Shown: positions 33,401 to 42,437 of the stretch, one piece after another
Position numbering within the stretch: the first letter of the stretch is position 1
How the letters are laid out: each line of letters starts with the position of its first letter
Source: Gaiellasilicea sp963791905
Lineage (GTDB): Bacteria > Actinomycetota > Thermoleophilia > Gaiellales > Gaiellaceae
Length of the DNA stretch: 64,000 nt
Assembly (NCBI GenBank): GCA_963791905.1
Contig: CAWBTX010000008.1
Coordinates: 15,378-79,377 of the forward strand
Direction of reading: 5' to 3'
Translations under genes and position numbers: made by a program
The notes under the pieces: generated by a model
Database searches by the model: none
Seen by the model: the letters and a program-made list of their open reading frames with translations, nothing else
Told to the model about the DNA's origin: nothing

Positions 33401-34266
33401 ATCTCGATGTCTGAGACGTCGAGGCCCATGCTCCTCGCCATGCGGATCCCGTCCCGGATGTCGTCCTGCAGGCGCCTGATGTCCGTCTCACGCATGACCG
33501 TTCCGATCCAGGCTCGCTCCTGCGGCCGCCAGAGCGCGTGCTGGACGAAGATCGGCAGCAGGCGGCTCGCCGCCTTCACGAGCCGGTCCTTCGTCTGCTT
33601 CGACGCGCCCTCGAGCAGGACGCGCTCGTAGGCGACACCGGCGCTGTGGTGGATGCCGTCGTCGATCGTGAGGCGGTTGCAGAGGTCCTCGAGCAGCGTG
33701 CCGCGCGACGAGCGCGCGATCAGCCGGAAGCGCGGGATGATCAGGCGCTCGAAGAACACCTGCATCTGGAACACCTTCTCCTCGAGCGTCTCGGCCTCGA
33801 GCGTCATCCTCGCCATCTCGTCGAGGTACGGGTCGCGCTCTGCGACGCCGCCGGCCTGCTCCGCGAGCTTGAGCCACGCCTCGACGTGCCGTGCCTCGTC
33901 CTGGACCATCGTCGAGTAGTAGAGCTTCGCCTCGTGGTGCGGCGCGAGGTTGAGCAGTTGGCCGGCCATCGACACGGCGAGCTCGTCTGCCTGGAGCTGC
34001 TGCGTGATCACCGAGCGCCACACGGCGCGGCGTCGCTCCTTTCGCTCCTTGGAAGCGCCCTCGCGCGTCTCCGGGATCGGCGGGATCTCGCCCCAGGGCA
34101 TGTCGCGGACCTGCCACTCCTGCTTCTTGGCGAGCTCGTAGAACCGGAGCACGCCGCGGGGCTTGTCGTCCGTGGCTGCATCCTCGGCCGCCTGCCGCTC
34201 CGCCTCGAGCAGCGGCTCGTAGGTCGCGTCGGCGTTGATCGGCTCCTCGGCCGGCTCCACGGACAT
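33385..34266 (-). CDS. Ferritin-like di-iron protein
   Basis: 293 residues, all helical. Two iron-binding helix pairs are visible: DELAVSMAGQLL ... QDEARHVEAWLKLAEQ (E..ExxH type) and QVFFERLIIPRFRLIA ... DDGIHHSAGVAYERVL. This is the ferritin-like/ribonucleotide-reductase-like superfamily, including N-oxygenases and R2-like oxidases; which subgroup is not clear. Gene order puts it directly (20 bp) after HMG-CoA reductase, hinting at oxidation of a lipid or isoprenoid-derived substrate. ATG 34266 is the natural start. It ends in a duplicated 17-bp segment. Confidence 0.8.
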   Translation of the reverse strand: MSVEPAEEPINADATYEPLLEAERQAAEDAATDDKPRGVLRFYELAKKQEWQVRDMPWGEIPPIPETREGASKERKERRRAVWRSVITQQLQADELAVSMAGQLLNLAPHHEAKLYYSTMVQDEARHVEAWLKLAEQAGGVAERDPYLDEMARMTLEAETLEEKVFQMQVFFERLIIPRFRLIARSSRGTLLEDLCNRLTIDDGIHHSAGVAYERVLLEGASKQTKDRLVKAASRLLPIFVQHALWRPQERAWIGTVMRETDIRRLQDDIRDGIRMARSMGLDVSDIEMPFAA

Positions 34267-34286
34267 CGGCGCAAGCTTATAGCGCC

Positions 34287-35506
34287 CTACCGCATCCCTC
34301 CGCGTTCGTGATGGGCGCGGAAGAAGTTCTCGGAGCCCGCGGTCGCCATCGCCGACGAGGCGGAGATCTCGAGCGCGAGCGCGGCCGCGGCCACGATCTG
34401 GGCGAAGCGGTAGACCTTGCCGGAGCCGGCGCAGTCGAGCAGGGCCAGCCACGAGCGGGCGTAGGGGAGGGTGGTGCCGCCGCCGACGGTGCCGACCTCG
34501 AGGCCGGGGAAGCGGATGGTCGCGTGCAGTCCGCCTTCCTCGGTTCGGTGGGCAGTACCGTGCGCCATCGAGCTCGTTCCGACCATGCCCAGGTCCTGCC
34601 CGGTGGCGGCGAAGAGCGCGGCGATCGCAGACGCCGGCGTGAAGGCGACGGATTGCATGCCGGAGGCCACGGCGCCGTGCGTCCCGGCCCACGAGAGCTC
34701 GAGCAGGTCGTCGACGGTCGTGCGGAGGACGCGGCGAACGGTTTCCTCGGACAGCGTCGCTTCCGCGATCACGGTCTTCCCGTGGCCCGACTGGAAGAAC
34801 TCGAAGGAGGGCTTCTTGTCACCGCCCATGTTGGCCTCGAGGATCGCCCGCTCCGGCCGCACCGGCGCCTGCTGCATCACGTAGCCCATGTTCAGCGCGT
34901 ACGAGTTGCGGGTCATCATGTTCGGCCCGCAGGCGTCGCCGGTCGTCCAGGCCCAGAGCACGTGGCACATCGGGCCGACGACGTGCGTCTTGGCCTCGCG
35001 CAGCTTCGCCCGCTTCGAGAGCGAGGGGTCGTCGAGCCCAGCCAGGAACGCGCGCAGCTCGTCGAGCGAGCTCTCCAGCCATCTTGCAAGCTGCGACGGC
35101 TTCCTCAGTGTTCTTGCAGACAAAGCATGATGCTCTGGTCATTCTGTCCTTGAGCACATATGTTCTGAACCCACCCGACGCAGCCGCAGCCTTCATCCCG
35201 CGCGACATCGACGCGGACAGGCCGCCCTCCGTGTGCGCGAGCGGTACGAGGATCTCCTCGCGCCGCGCGACTCGTCTCGCGCAGGCTCCCGGCCGGCTCC
35301 TCGAGCTCGTAGACGCCGAGCTCGAGGTCGAGCGGGCCTACGACCGAGACCGGGATGACGGCGGCGCCGGTGTGTGCCTCCTGCGCGCGCGTCCAGGCCT
35401 CGTCGTCGTGGGCCAGCGGGTCGTCGCCGACGACCGGCCGGATCGCGTCGCGCCGCGCGCGGATCGAGTCGGCGTCGTTCCTTCGAGGCCATCGGCGCAG
35501 GTTCAT
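34287..35506 (-). CDS. HMG-CoA reductase (class I type), two apparent frameshifts
   Basis: About 405 residues after removing two single bases, near 35264 and 35118. The pieces join in canonical order: AAVIPVSVVGPLDLELGVYE, then VPLAHTEGGLSASMSRGMKAA (catalytic Glu), then TTGDACGPNMMTRN (Asp), MGGDKKPSFEF (Lys), GTVGGGTTLPYARS, and the C-terminal FFRAHHERGG. It reduces HMG-CoA to mevalonate with NADPH. Class I-like motifs are retained, with GDACGPNM in place of GDAMGMNM. Start ATG 35506. It is cotranscribed with an unknown gene 11 bp upstream and a ferritin-like protein downstream. No other mevalonate-pathway gene is in the window. Confidence 0.85.
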
Positions 35507-35517
35507 GGGGCGTGAGC

Positions 35518-36210
35518 TTACGGTTCGGCCCCGGCGCGGCGCCGCCGTTTCGCGGCGCGCAGATGATGCGGGAGCCGGTTGAACTCCTCCGGGCCGGCGA
35601 GTCCGACGACGGTGTGCCGGAGTGGAAAGTCGTCGGGCTCGACCGGCACGCGAAAGAGCGGCCGGACCGGGCTCGGGTTGACCCACTCGTTTCCCCACTC
35701 GCGCCGGAAGCCGGACCGCGGGAGGACGTAGATCGCGCCGTCGGTCCAGGTCTCTTCCAGATCGGGGTCGCCGTGCACTGCGAAGTAGTAGAAGCGGCGC
35801 TGGCGCGGCGGGCGACCCAGGTGCGTGCACCCGCTCGCGACGCCCTCGGCCCGGTCGCGATCGACGGTGGCGTAGAAGAGCGGCCAGATGCCGTCGTCGC
35901 ACGCGACGACGGCCGTCAGCTGCGTGTCGAGATCGCGTGCCACCTGCGGCTCGAGGGTCTCGAGAGCGCGATGGTTCGATCCGTGCAGCAGCAGGCGACG
36001 CTCGGCGACGAGATACGTGAGCAGCTCGTGAATCGGATACGGGCAGGTGCCGCGCTCGAGCGTCCCGCTCTCCTCGGCCGAGCCGGCGAGACGCTCGAAG
36101 GCCTCGCGACGGGCCGCATCGAGCTGGAGCGGCGGTTCCTCGACCGCACCCATGACGTCGACCCCGAGTCGCTCGCCGAGCCGCCAAACGGCGACTCCGA
36201 CGGTACGCAT
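35518..36210 (-). CDS. Unknown protein, first gene of the HMG-CoA reductase operon
   Basis: 230 residues, no signal or membrane segment. A central HGSNHRALETLEPQ followed by AVVACDDGIWPLFYATVDRDR resembles the HGS...P...A-x-D pattern of ADP-ribosyltransferase-fold proteins, but the match is weak and no catalytic Glu is certain. The C-terminal part is rich in aromatic residues and Arg (FYYFAVHGD; GAIYVLPRSGFRREWGNEWVNP). Residues 1-19 could be replaced by a later Met (MGAVEEPP). It is divergent from folD with an 87-bp gap. I do not recognise a named family. Confidence 0.6.
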   Translation of the reverse strand: MRTVGVAVWRLGERLGVDVMGAVEEPPLQLDAARREAFERLAGSAEESGTLERGTCPYPIHELLTYLVAERRLLLHGSNHRALETLEPQVARDLDTQLTAVVACDDGIWPLFYATVDRDRAEGVASGCTHLGRPPRQRRFYYFAVHGDPDLEETWTDGAIYVLPRSGFRREWGNEWVNPSPVRPLFRVPVEPDDFPLRHTVVGLAGPEEFNRLPHHLRAAKRRRRAGAEP

Positions 36211-36297
36211 GAGACCCAGCTTGATGCGGTCGCGGCGAGAACCCGTGCGCTCGATCGCCGCACGCTACCAGCCAGATCGCAGACTATCCTCGCGCGC

Positions 36298-37152
36298 ATG
36301 ACGGCCACGATCATGGATGGGAAGGCGCTTGCCGCGCGGATCCGCGGGGAGGTGGCCGCCGAGGTCGCCGAGCTCGGCGGCGTCGGCCTCGCCACGGTGC
36401 TCGTCGGCGACGATCCCGCCTCCGACGTCTACATCCGCGCGAAGCACAGGGCGTCGCAGGAGGTCGGGATCGATGCGCGCGACGTCCGCCTGCCTGAGAG
36501 CGCGAGTGAGGCCGAGGTGCTCGCGGCGGTCGCACAGCTGAACACGGACGACGCCGTCGACGGCCTTCTTGTCCAGCTGCCGCTGCCGAACGGCATCGAC
36601 GAGGCCAGGGTCATCCGCGCCGTCGACCCGGTCAAGGACGTCGACGGCTTCCACCCGGTGAACGCCGGCCAGCTCTACCTCGGCGAGCCCGCGCACGTGG
36701 GCGGGACGCCGCTCGGGATCATCGCGCTGCTCGAGGAGTACGACGTGCCGCTGCAGGGGGCCGAGGCGGTCGTCCTCGGGCGGAGCGCGATCGTCGGCAA
36801 GCCGGTGGCGCACCTGCTGTTGCAGCGCCACGCCACCGTCACGATCTGCCACTCGCGCACGCGCGACCTCGCGGCCGAGTCCGCCCGGGCGGATGTGCTC
36901 GTCGCCGCTGTCGGGGTTCCCGGCATCGTTCAGCCCGAGTACGTGAAGGAAGGAGCGTGCGTGATCGACGTCGGCATCACCCGCACGGAGGAGGGTCTCC
37001 TCGGCGACGTGGCTCCGGAGGTCGCCGAGCGCGCGGGGCTGCTCACGCCCGTGCCGGGCGGTGTCGGACCGATGACGGTCGCGATGCTCCTTCGCAGCGC
37101 CGTCCGCGCCGCACGGTACCGCCGAGGGGAGCTTGCATTCCCGGGCACGTGA
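36298..37152 (+). CDS. folD: Methylenetetrahydrofolate dehydrogenase/cyclohydrolase
   Basis: 284 residues. Catalytic Lys in VYIRAKHRASQEVGI, substrate-binding LLVQLPLPNGIDEARVIRAVDPVKDVDGFHP, the Rossmann part AVVLGRSAIVGKPVAHLLLQRHATVTICHSRT, and the C-terminal signature PVPGGVGPMTVAMLL. The bifunctional enzyme oxidises 5,10-methylene-THF to 10-formyl-THF with NADP+, feeding purine and fMet-tRNA synthesis. ATG 36298 follows a weak ribosome site. It is followed by cspA-like gene after 78 bp; no shared regulation is evident. Confidence 0.96.
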   Translation: MTATIMDGKALAARIRGEVAAEVAELGGVGLATVLVGDDPASDVYIRAKHRASQEVGIDARDVRLPESASEAEVLAAVAQLNTDDAVDGLLVQLPLPNGIDEARVIRAVDPVKDVDGFHPVNAGQLYLGEPAHVGGTPLGIIALLEEYDVPLQGAEAVVLGRSAIVGKPVAHLLLQRHATVTICHSRTRDLAAESARADVLVAAVGVPGIVQPEYVKEGACVIDVGITRTEEGLLGDVAPEVAERAGLLTPVPGGVGPMTVAMLLRSAVRAARYRRGELAFPGT

Positions 37153-37230
37153 GGCTATGGTTCGCGCGCTCATTGGTCAGCGGCACCGGTGCTTTGCACC
37201 CTTGTCGCGTCATGCAAGGAGGAACATCAG

Positions 37231-37431
37231 TTGGCGCAGGGCACCGTGAAGTGGTTCTCGAACGAAAAGGGTTATGGCTTCATCGAGCGTGAGGGTGGCG
37301 AGGACGTCTTCGTGCACTTCTCCGCGATCACGATGGAGGGCTACAAGTCGCTGACCGAGGGCCAGCGCGTGGAGTTCGAAGTCGTCCAGGGGCCCAAGGG
37401 CGCCCAGGCGGCGAACGTCTCCGCGGTCTAG
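37231..37431 (+). CDS. Cold-shock domain protein
   Basis: 66 residues, a complete single OB-fold cold-shock domain: GTVKWFSNEKGYGFIERE (RNP1) and VFVHFSAI (RNP2). It binds single-stranded RNA/DNA and acts as an RNA chaperone. The start is a TTG at 37231 with AAGGAGG at 37217-37223, an unusual start codon for such a highly expressed gene but fixed by the universally conserved N terminus (AQGTVKWF). Followed by an intrinsic terminator. Confidence 0.96.
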   Translation: MAQGTVKWFSNEKGYGFIEREGGEDVFVHFSAITMEGYKSLTEGQRVEFEVVQGPKGAQAANVSAV

Positions 37432-37457
37432 CACCTTTCAAGTTTCGAGGTAGCGAT

Positions 37458-37487
37458 GGAGCCCCGGAGACGGGGCTCCTTCCTTTT
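37458..37487 (+). terminator. Intrinsic terminator of the cold-shock gene
   Basis: GGAGCCCCG (37458-37466), loop GAGA, CGGGGCTCC (37471-37479), then TTCCTTTT. A perfect 9-bp GC-rich stem with a T-rich tail, the best textbook terminator in the window. It lies 26 bp past the stop and 15 bp before gatC. Confidence 0.92.
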
Positions 37488-37502
37488 GCGAGGATGAACT
37501 GA

Positions 37503-37787
37503 ATGGCGATCACGCGCGAAGAGGTCTTACATGTGGCCAAGCTGGCACGGCTCGAGCTCTCCGAGGCCGAGGTCGATCGGCTGACCGAGGAGCTCGGCGC
37601 GATCCTCGAGGCGGTCGGCAAGGTCTCCGAGCTCGACCTCGAAGACGTGCCGCCGACCTCGCACCCGCTCGAGCTCGTGAACGCGTGGCGCGACGACGAG
37701 CCGCGGCCGTCACTGACGCTCGACGAGGTCTTCGCCAACGCGCCTGATCGGGAGGGGAACCTCTTCCGCGTCCCGCCCGCGACATGA
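37503..37787 (+). CDS. gatC: Glutamyl/aspartyl-tRNA amidotransferase subunit C
   Basis: 94 residues, normal length. Signature features: ITREEVLHVAKLARLELSEAEVDRLTEELGAILEAVGKVSELD and VPPTSHPLELVNAWRDDE, ending in GNLFRVPPAT. GatC stabilises the GatA-GatB complex that converts Glu-tRNA(Gln) and/or Asp-tRNA(Asn) to the amides. The stop overlaps the gatA start (ATGA), so translation is coupled. The first gene of the gatCAB operon after the cspA terminator. Confidence 0.96.
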   Translation: MAITREEVLHVAKLARLELSEAEVDRLTEELGAILEAVGKVSELDLEDVPPTSHPLELVNAWRDDEPRPSLTLDEVFANAPDREGNLFRVPPAT

Positions 37788-39196
37788 CGATCGACACGCT
37801 CCGACTCACGGCCGAGGAGGCCGGCGCCATGCTCGAGCGGAAGGACGTCTCCGCCGCCGAGCTCCACGCCGCCTACCTCGCGGCCGTCGCCGAGCGCGAC
37901 GACGAGCTCCACTGCTACCTCCGCACGGTCGACGAGCCGGTCGGCGGCGGCGTGCCGATCGCGCTCAAGGACGTCATCTCGACGAAGGGGATCGAGACGA
38001 CTGCGGCCTCGAAGATCCTCGAGGGCTACGTCCCCGTCTTCGACTCGACGGTTGCGGCGCGCTGCAAGGAGGCCGGCCTGCCGCTCATCGGCAAGACGAA
38101 CACGGACGAGTTCGCGATGGGCTCGTCGACGGAGAACTCCGCGTACGGGCCGTCGCGCAACCCCTGGGATCCCGAGCGCGTGCCGGGTGGCTCCGGCGGG
38201 GGGTCCGCAGCGGCCGTGTCCGGGGGTCTGGCCCCGTGGGCGCTCGGCTCGGACACGGGCGGGTCGATCAAGCAGCCGTCGGCGCTGTGCGGCAACGTCG
38301 GACTCCGTCCGACCTACGGCACGGTCAGCCGCTACGGCATCGTCGCGTTCGCCTCCAGCCTCGATCAGGTCGGGCCGGTCGCGAAGAACGTGCGCGACTG
38401 CGCGCTCCTCTACTCGATCATCGCCGGCAAGGACCCGTGTGACTCGACCACCGTCGAGCTGCCGGAGGAGGTGCAGCTGCCGGACGCCGAGGACCTGAAG
38501 GGCGTCCGCATCGGCGTGCCCAAGGAGATGAACGAGGCGGAGGGGATCGAGCCCGGCGTCGCGGAGGCAGTACGCGCTGCGATCGACCTCGCCGCCGACC
38601 TCGGCGCCGAGGTGGCGGAGTGCGAGCTGCCGCGCTCGGTCGAGTACGGGCTCGCCTGCTACTACCTGATCGCACCGGCGGAGGCGTCCGCGAACCTTGC
38701 GCGCTACGACGGCGTCCGCTACGGGCCCCGCGTCGACGCCGACGGCTATTACGCGATGGTCGAGCGCACGCGCGACGCCGGCTTCGGCGACGAGCCGAAG
38801 CGTCGCATCATGCTCGGCACGTACGCGCTCTCCGCCGGCTACTACGACGCGTACTACGGCCAGGCCCAGAGGGTGCGGACGGTGATCGCGCGCGAGCACG
38901 CCGCCGCATTCGAGCGCTTCGACGTCCTGGTCTCGCCGACCTCGCCGACGGTCGCGTTCAGACTGGGGGAGAAGGCGGCCAACCCGCTCGCCATGTACCT
39001 CTCCGACCTGCTCACGATCCCGTCGTGCATGGCTGGTCTGCCGGGGCTGAGCATCCCGTGCGGGCTTTCGGACGGTCTGCCGGTCGGCCTGCAGCTGATC
39101 GGGCCACAGTTCTCCGAGAACACGCTCTTTCGCACCGGCCACGCACTCGAGCGCGCGCTCGCCTTCGATCCCGTTCCGGAGCGGCTCCGTGGCTAG
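37784..39196 (+). CDS. gatA: Glutamyl/aspartyl-tRNA amidotransferase subunit A
   Basis: 470 residues, amidase-signature family. The Ser-cisSer-Lys triad is complete: Lys62 (PIALKDVIS), cis-Ser137 (VPGGSGGGSAAAV) and nucleophile Ser161 (LGSDTGGSIKQPS), with the 75- and 99-residue spacings of characterised GatA. It releases ammonia from glutamine for GatB. The start ATG overlaps gatC by 4 bp and its 3' end overlaps the GTG start of gatB by 8 bp. Confidence 0.97.
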   Translation: MTIDTLRLTAEEAGAMLERKDVSAAELHAAYLAAVAERDDELHCYLRTVDEPVGGGVPIALKDVISTKGIETTAASKILEGYVPVFDSTVAARCKEAGLPLIGKTNTDEFAMGSSTENSAYGPSRNPWDPERVPGGSGGGSAAAVSGGLAPWALGSDTGGSIKQPSALCGNVGLRPTYGTVSRYGIVAFASSLDQVGPVAKNVRDCALLYSIIAGKDPCDSTTVELPEEVQLPDAEDLKGVRIGVPKEMNEAEGIEPGVAEAVRAAIDLAADLGAEVAECELPRSVEYGLACYYLIAPAEASANLARYDGVRYGPRVDADGYYAMVERTRDAGFGDEPKRRIMLGTYALSAGYYDAYYGQAQRVRTVIAREHAAAFERFDVLVSPTSPTVAFRLGEKAANPLAMYLSDLLTIPSCMAGLPGLSIPCGLSDGLPVGLQLIGPQFSENTLFRTGHALERALAFDPVPERLRG

Positions 39197-40597
39197 CTGG
39201 CAGCCCGTCGTCGGGCTGGAGATCCACGTCCAGCTGAAAACGCGGTCGAAGATGTTCTGCGGCTGCGCGAACGGCTTCGGCGGCGGCGAGAACACGCAGA
39301 CCTGCCCGGTCTGCCTCGGCTTCCCCGGCGCGCTCCCCGTCGCGAACCGGACGGCGATCGAGTGGACGATCAAGCTCGGCCTCGCCCTCGACTGCGAGAT
39401 CGCCGATCGCGCCGTGTTCTCGCGCAAGAGCTACGTCTACCCGGACTTGCCGAAGGGCTATCAGATCTCACAATATGATCTACCGTCTTGCATCAACGGC
39501 AAGGTGGTAGTGCCAAGCGGCGACGGCGACATCGAGGTGGGCATCGTGCGGGCGCACCTCGAGGAGGACGCGGCGAAGACGACGCACGTCGGCGGACGCA
39601 CCGGCCGGATCGGCGGCGCCGCCTACTCCCTCGTCGACTTCAACCGTGGCGGCACGCCGCTCGTCGAGATCGTCACCGGCCCCGACATCCATTCCTCCGA
39701 GGACGCTCGCCGCTTCCTGCAGCTGCTCCGGCAGGCGATCGTCGAGCTCGGCATCTCGGACGCGGAGATGGAGAAGGGAACGCTCCGTGTCGACGCGAAC
39801 GTCTCGGTGCGGCCGAGCGGCTCGGACGAGCTGCGCACCCGCTGCGAGCTGAAGAACATGAACTCGTTCCGCTTCGTCGCCCAGGGAATCGACGCCGAGG
39901 TCAAACGGCAGATCGCGATCTACGAGGCCGGCGGGGAGGTCGAGCAGGAGACCTACGACTTCGACGCGTCCACCGGGACGCTCACGGCGAGCCGCTCGAA
40001 GGAGGAGGCCGACGACTACCGCTACTTCCCCGAGCCGGATCTCGTCCCGATCGAGCCGCCGGCGGAACTCGTGGAGCGCGTGCGCGCGGAGCTGCCGGAG
40101 GCTCCCGGAGCGCGCATCCGGCGCCTCGAGCGAGAGCTCGATCTCGACCGCGCCACCGTCCTCGTCACGGGCGGCCTCGACACGCTCTGGGAGGCGACCG
40201 TGGCGGCCGGCGCCGATCGCCTCGGCGCGGCGAACCTGATCGCCAACCGGCTCGCCGGCATCGACGGCGCCAGCCGTCGACGCCGCCGAGCTCGCCAAGC
40301 TCGTCGAGGCCCGCGACCGCATCCCGCGGGCAGCGCTCGACGAGGCGATCGCCCAGGTGAGCCGAGCCGGGCTTCTCCGCCGCGCCGTACCTCGCGCAGG
40401 AGGCGGTCTCCGACACGGGCGAGCTCGAGCCCGTCGTCGAGCGCATCCTCGAGGCGAACGCCGGCCAGGTCGCCGCGTACCGCTCGGGCAAGGAAGGTCT
40501 GCTCGGCTTCTTCGTCGGTCAGGTCATGAAGGAGACCGGCGGCAAGGCCAACCCGCGGGTCGTGAGCGAGCTCGTGAGGGAGAAGCTGAAGGCGTGA
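39189..40597 (+). CDS. gatB: Glutamyl/aspartyl-tRNA amidotransferase subunit B, two apparent frameshifts
   Basis: About 469 residues after removing one base near 40270 and one near 40353. Frame 1 carries the kinase-like core (VVGLEIHVQLKTRSKMFCGC, ADRAVFSRKSYVYPDLPKGY, KNMNSFRFVAQGIDAE); the C-terminal helical/YqeY-like part resumes as PAVDAAELAKLVEARDRIPRAALDEAI and then EPGFSAAPYLAQEAV ... NPRVVSELVREKLKA. Because GatB is essential in organisms lacking GlnRS or AsnRS, two real frameshifts are implausible. GTG start. A run of rare, AT-ending codons at 39459-39515 is odd for this genome. Confidence 0.92.
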
Positions 40598-41085
40598 ATC
40601 CCGAGTACCGCCGCATCGCGCTCATCGCGGCCGGCCTCGGGCTGATCCTGAGCCTCTTCTTCGCGCTCCGCGACGACGGCGACGACGAGGCGGCTACGAC
40701 GACGCCCACGGTCGCAACCACGACCCAGGCGACCACGACCCAGGCGACCACGACGGCCCCGGCGACGACGACGGAGCCGCCCGCGACGACGACCGAGCCG
40801 ACGCCGCCCCCGCCGCCGTACCGCGTCACGATCAGGCTCCGCGTCGTCGGTGGCCAGCCGGTGCCCGGGATCCGCCGGGCGAAGGTGAAGCAGGGCCGTC
40901 AGGTCGAGATCGTCACCACGGCCGACGTCACCGACCACATCCACCTCCACGGCTACGACCTGATGGCCGACGTCGCGCCCGGCATGCCCGCCCGCATCCG
41001 CTTCCGGGCCACGATTCCCGGTCGCTTCGAGGTCGAGCTCGAGGACCGCGGCGTCCCGATCGCCGATCTCTCAGTCACGCCTTGA
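40594..41085 (+). CDS. Membrane-anchored cupredoxin-like protein
   Basis: 163 residues from GTG 40594, overlapping the gatB stop. One N-terminal membrane helix (YRRIALIAAGLGLILSLFFAL), then a Thr/Pro/Ala linker with tandem 15-bp repeats (ACCACGACCCAGGCG), then a ~85-residue beta domain with TDVTDHIHLHGYDLMADVAPGMPARIRF. The HIHLHGYD segment is a candidate copper site as in EfeO/cupredoxin-like folds; the full blue-copper Cys ligand is absent. Located outside the membrane by topology. Coupled (TTGA overlap) to the next membrane protein. Confidence 0.75.
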   Translation: MNPEYRRIALIAAGLGLILSLFFALRDDGDDEAATTTPTVATTTQATTTQATTTAPATTTEPPATTTEPTPPPPPYRVTIRLRVVGGQPVPGIRRAKVKQGRQVEIVTTADVTDHIHLHGYDLMADVAPGMPARIRFRATIPGRFEVELEDRGVPIADLSVTP

Positions 41086-42437
41086 TCCTGGCCCACGGCA
41101 TCGGCGGCATCCGCGACCTGCCGGTTCCGGCGTGGCTCTTCCTCTGGGGCGGCGCGATCGTGCTCGTCGCCTCGTTCCTCGCGCTCGGCACGCTCTGGAA
41201 GCGGCCGCAGCTCGACCGACTCTCGGTCGGGAGGCCGCTGCCGGCCGGGCTGGAGGGCTTCCTGCGGTCGACGGCGCTCAGAGTCGTCGTCGGCGCCGCG
41301 TCGGTCGGGCTGCTCGCACTCACCTTCCTGACCGCACTTCTCGGGGAGCCGTCGTCGGCGGTCAACTTCTCGCCCACGTTCGTCTACGTGGTCTTCTGGC
41401 TGGGCGTCCCGGCCCTGCAGATCCTGCTCGGGAACGTCTGGTCGGTGCTGAATCCGTGGCGTGCCGCCGCCGACGGCGTCGCCTGGGTGTGGGAGAGGCT
41501 CGGCCGCACGTGGGAGCCGCTCGCGGCCTATCCTGAGCGCCTTGGCGTCTATCCCGCAGCGGTCCTCCTGTTTGCCTTCACGGCGCTCGAGCTCGCCTTC
41601 TGGGATCCGGCCAACCCGCGCTCGCTCGCACTCGCAATCGCCCTCTACAGCTACATCAACTGGTTCGGGATGGCGACCTTCGGACGGGAGGTCTGGACAA
41701 AGCACGGGGACGGGTTCGCCGTCTACTTCGAGCTGCTCTCACGCGCGGCGGCGTTCGGAGAGCGCGACGGCCGGCTCGTCGTGCGCACGCCCTTCAGCGG
41801 GCTCGCCGGCGCCGATCCGCGGCCGGGGCTGTTGGCGGTCGTCGCGGTCATGCTCGGCTCGGTCGCCTTCGACGGCTTCAGCCGGACGACCATCTGGCAG
41901 GACCTGCGAATCGAGGTCGAGGGTCCGTACGTGCTCGAGTCGCCCGGCCTCGCCGACCTCCTCGGGATGCTGCTGGCGCTCGCAGGTCTGGTCGGGGCGA
42001 TCCTCTTCGTGGCCGGCGCCTACCTCCTCGCGGTGCGGATCGCGCGCGCGGCAACCGAGCGCGGCCGGACGCTCGTGCCCGACTTCCTCCCGAGCCTCGT
42101 CCCGATCGCGCTCGTCTACGCGATCGCGCACTACTTCACCTCGCTGATCGTGCAGGGCCAGTACGCGATCCCGCTCCTGTCCGACCCGTTCGGCTTCGGC
42201 TGGGACGTGCTCGGCACGATCGACTTCCAGCCGAACCTGTCGCCTTTCGCGCCGAACACCGTGTGGTACCTCCAGGTCGGCGCACTCGTCGCGGGACATG
42301 TCGCCGGGCTGATGATCGCCCACGACCGCGCCGTCACCATCTTTCAGCCCCGGGCGGCTCTTCGCTCCCAATACCCACTGCTCGCGTTGATGGTGCTGTA
42401 CACCATCACGGGGATGTGGCTGCTATCCCAGAACTAG
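41082..42437 (+). CDS. Polytopic membrane protein, fenitrothion-hydrolase-like family
   Basis: 451 residues, roughly ten to twelve hydrophobic segments. The N terminus, LAHGIGGIRDLPVPAWLFLWGGAIVL, is the recognisable opening of an actinobacterial family commonly labelled fenitrothion hydrolase; the label is historical and this protein has no evident hydrolase motif. TTG 41082 overlaps the cupredoxin-like stop, so they are translated together. Conserved His (AHGIGG) and late His in VAGHVAGLMIAHDRAV could bind metal or haem. Copper transport or insertion is a reasonable inference from the partner. Confidence 0.6.
   Translation: MILAHGIGGIRDLPVPAWLFLWGGAIVLVASFLALGTLWKRPQLDRLSVGRPLPAGLEGFLRSTALRVVVGAASVGLLALTFLTALLGEPSSAVNFSPTFVYVVFWLGVPALQILLGNVWSVLNPWRAAADGVAWVWERLGRTWEPLAAYPERLGVYPAAVLLFAFTALELAFWDPANPRSLALAIALYSYINWFGMATFGREVWTKHGDGFAVYFELLSRAAAFGERDGRLVVRTPFSGLAGADPRPGLLAVVAVMLGSVAFDGFSRTTIWQDLRIEVEGPYVLESPGLADLLGMLLALAGLVGAILFVAGAYLLAVRIARAATERGRTLVPDFLPSLVPIALVYAIAHYFTSLIVQGQYAIPLLSDPFGFGWDVLGTIDFQPNLSPFAPNTVWYLQVGALVAGHVAGLMIAHDRAVTIFQPRAALRSQYPLLALMVLYTITGMWLLSQN

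Noticed and set aside
37328..39427. A 699-codon minus-strand open frame across cspA, gatC and gatA
   Set aside because: Opposes three certain genes and has no recognisable domain.
40700..40790. Tandem ACCACGACCCAGGCG repeats resembling a short CRISPR or VNTR
   Set aside because: They encode a Thr/Pro/Ala linker within the cupredoxin-like gene; no spacers, no cas genes.
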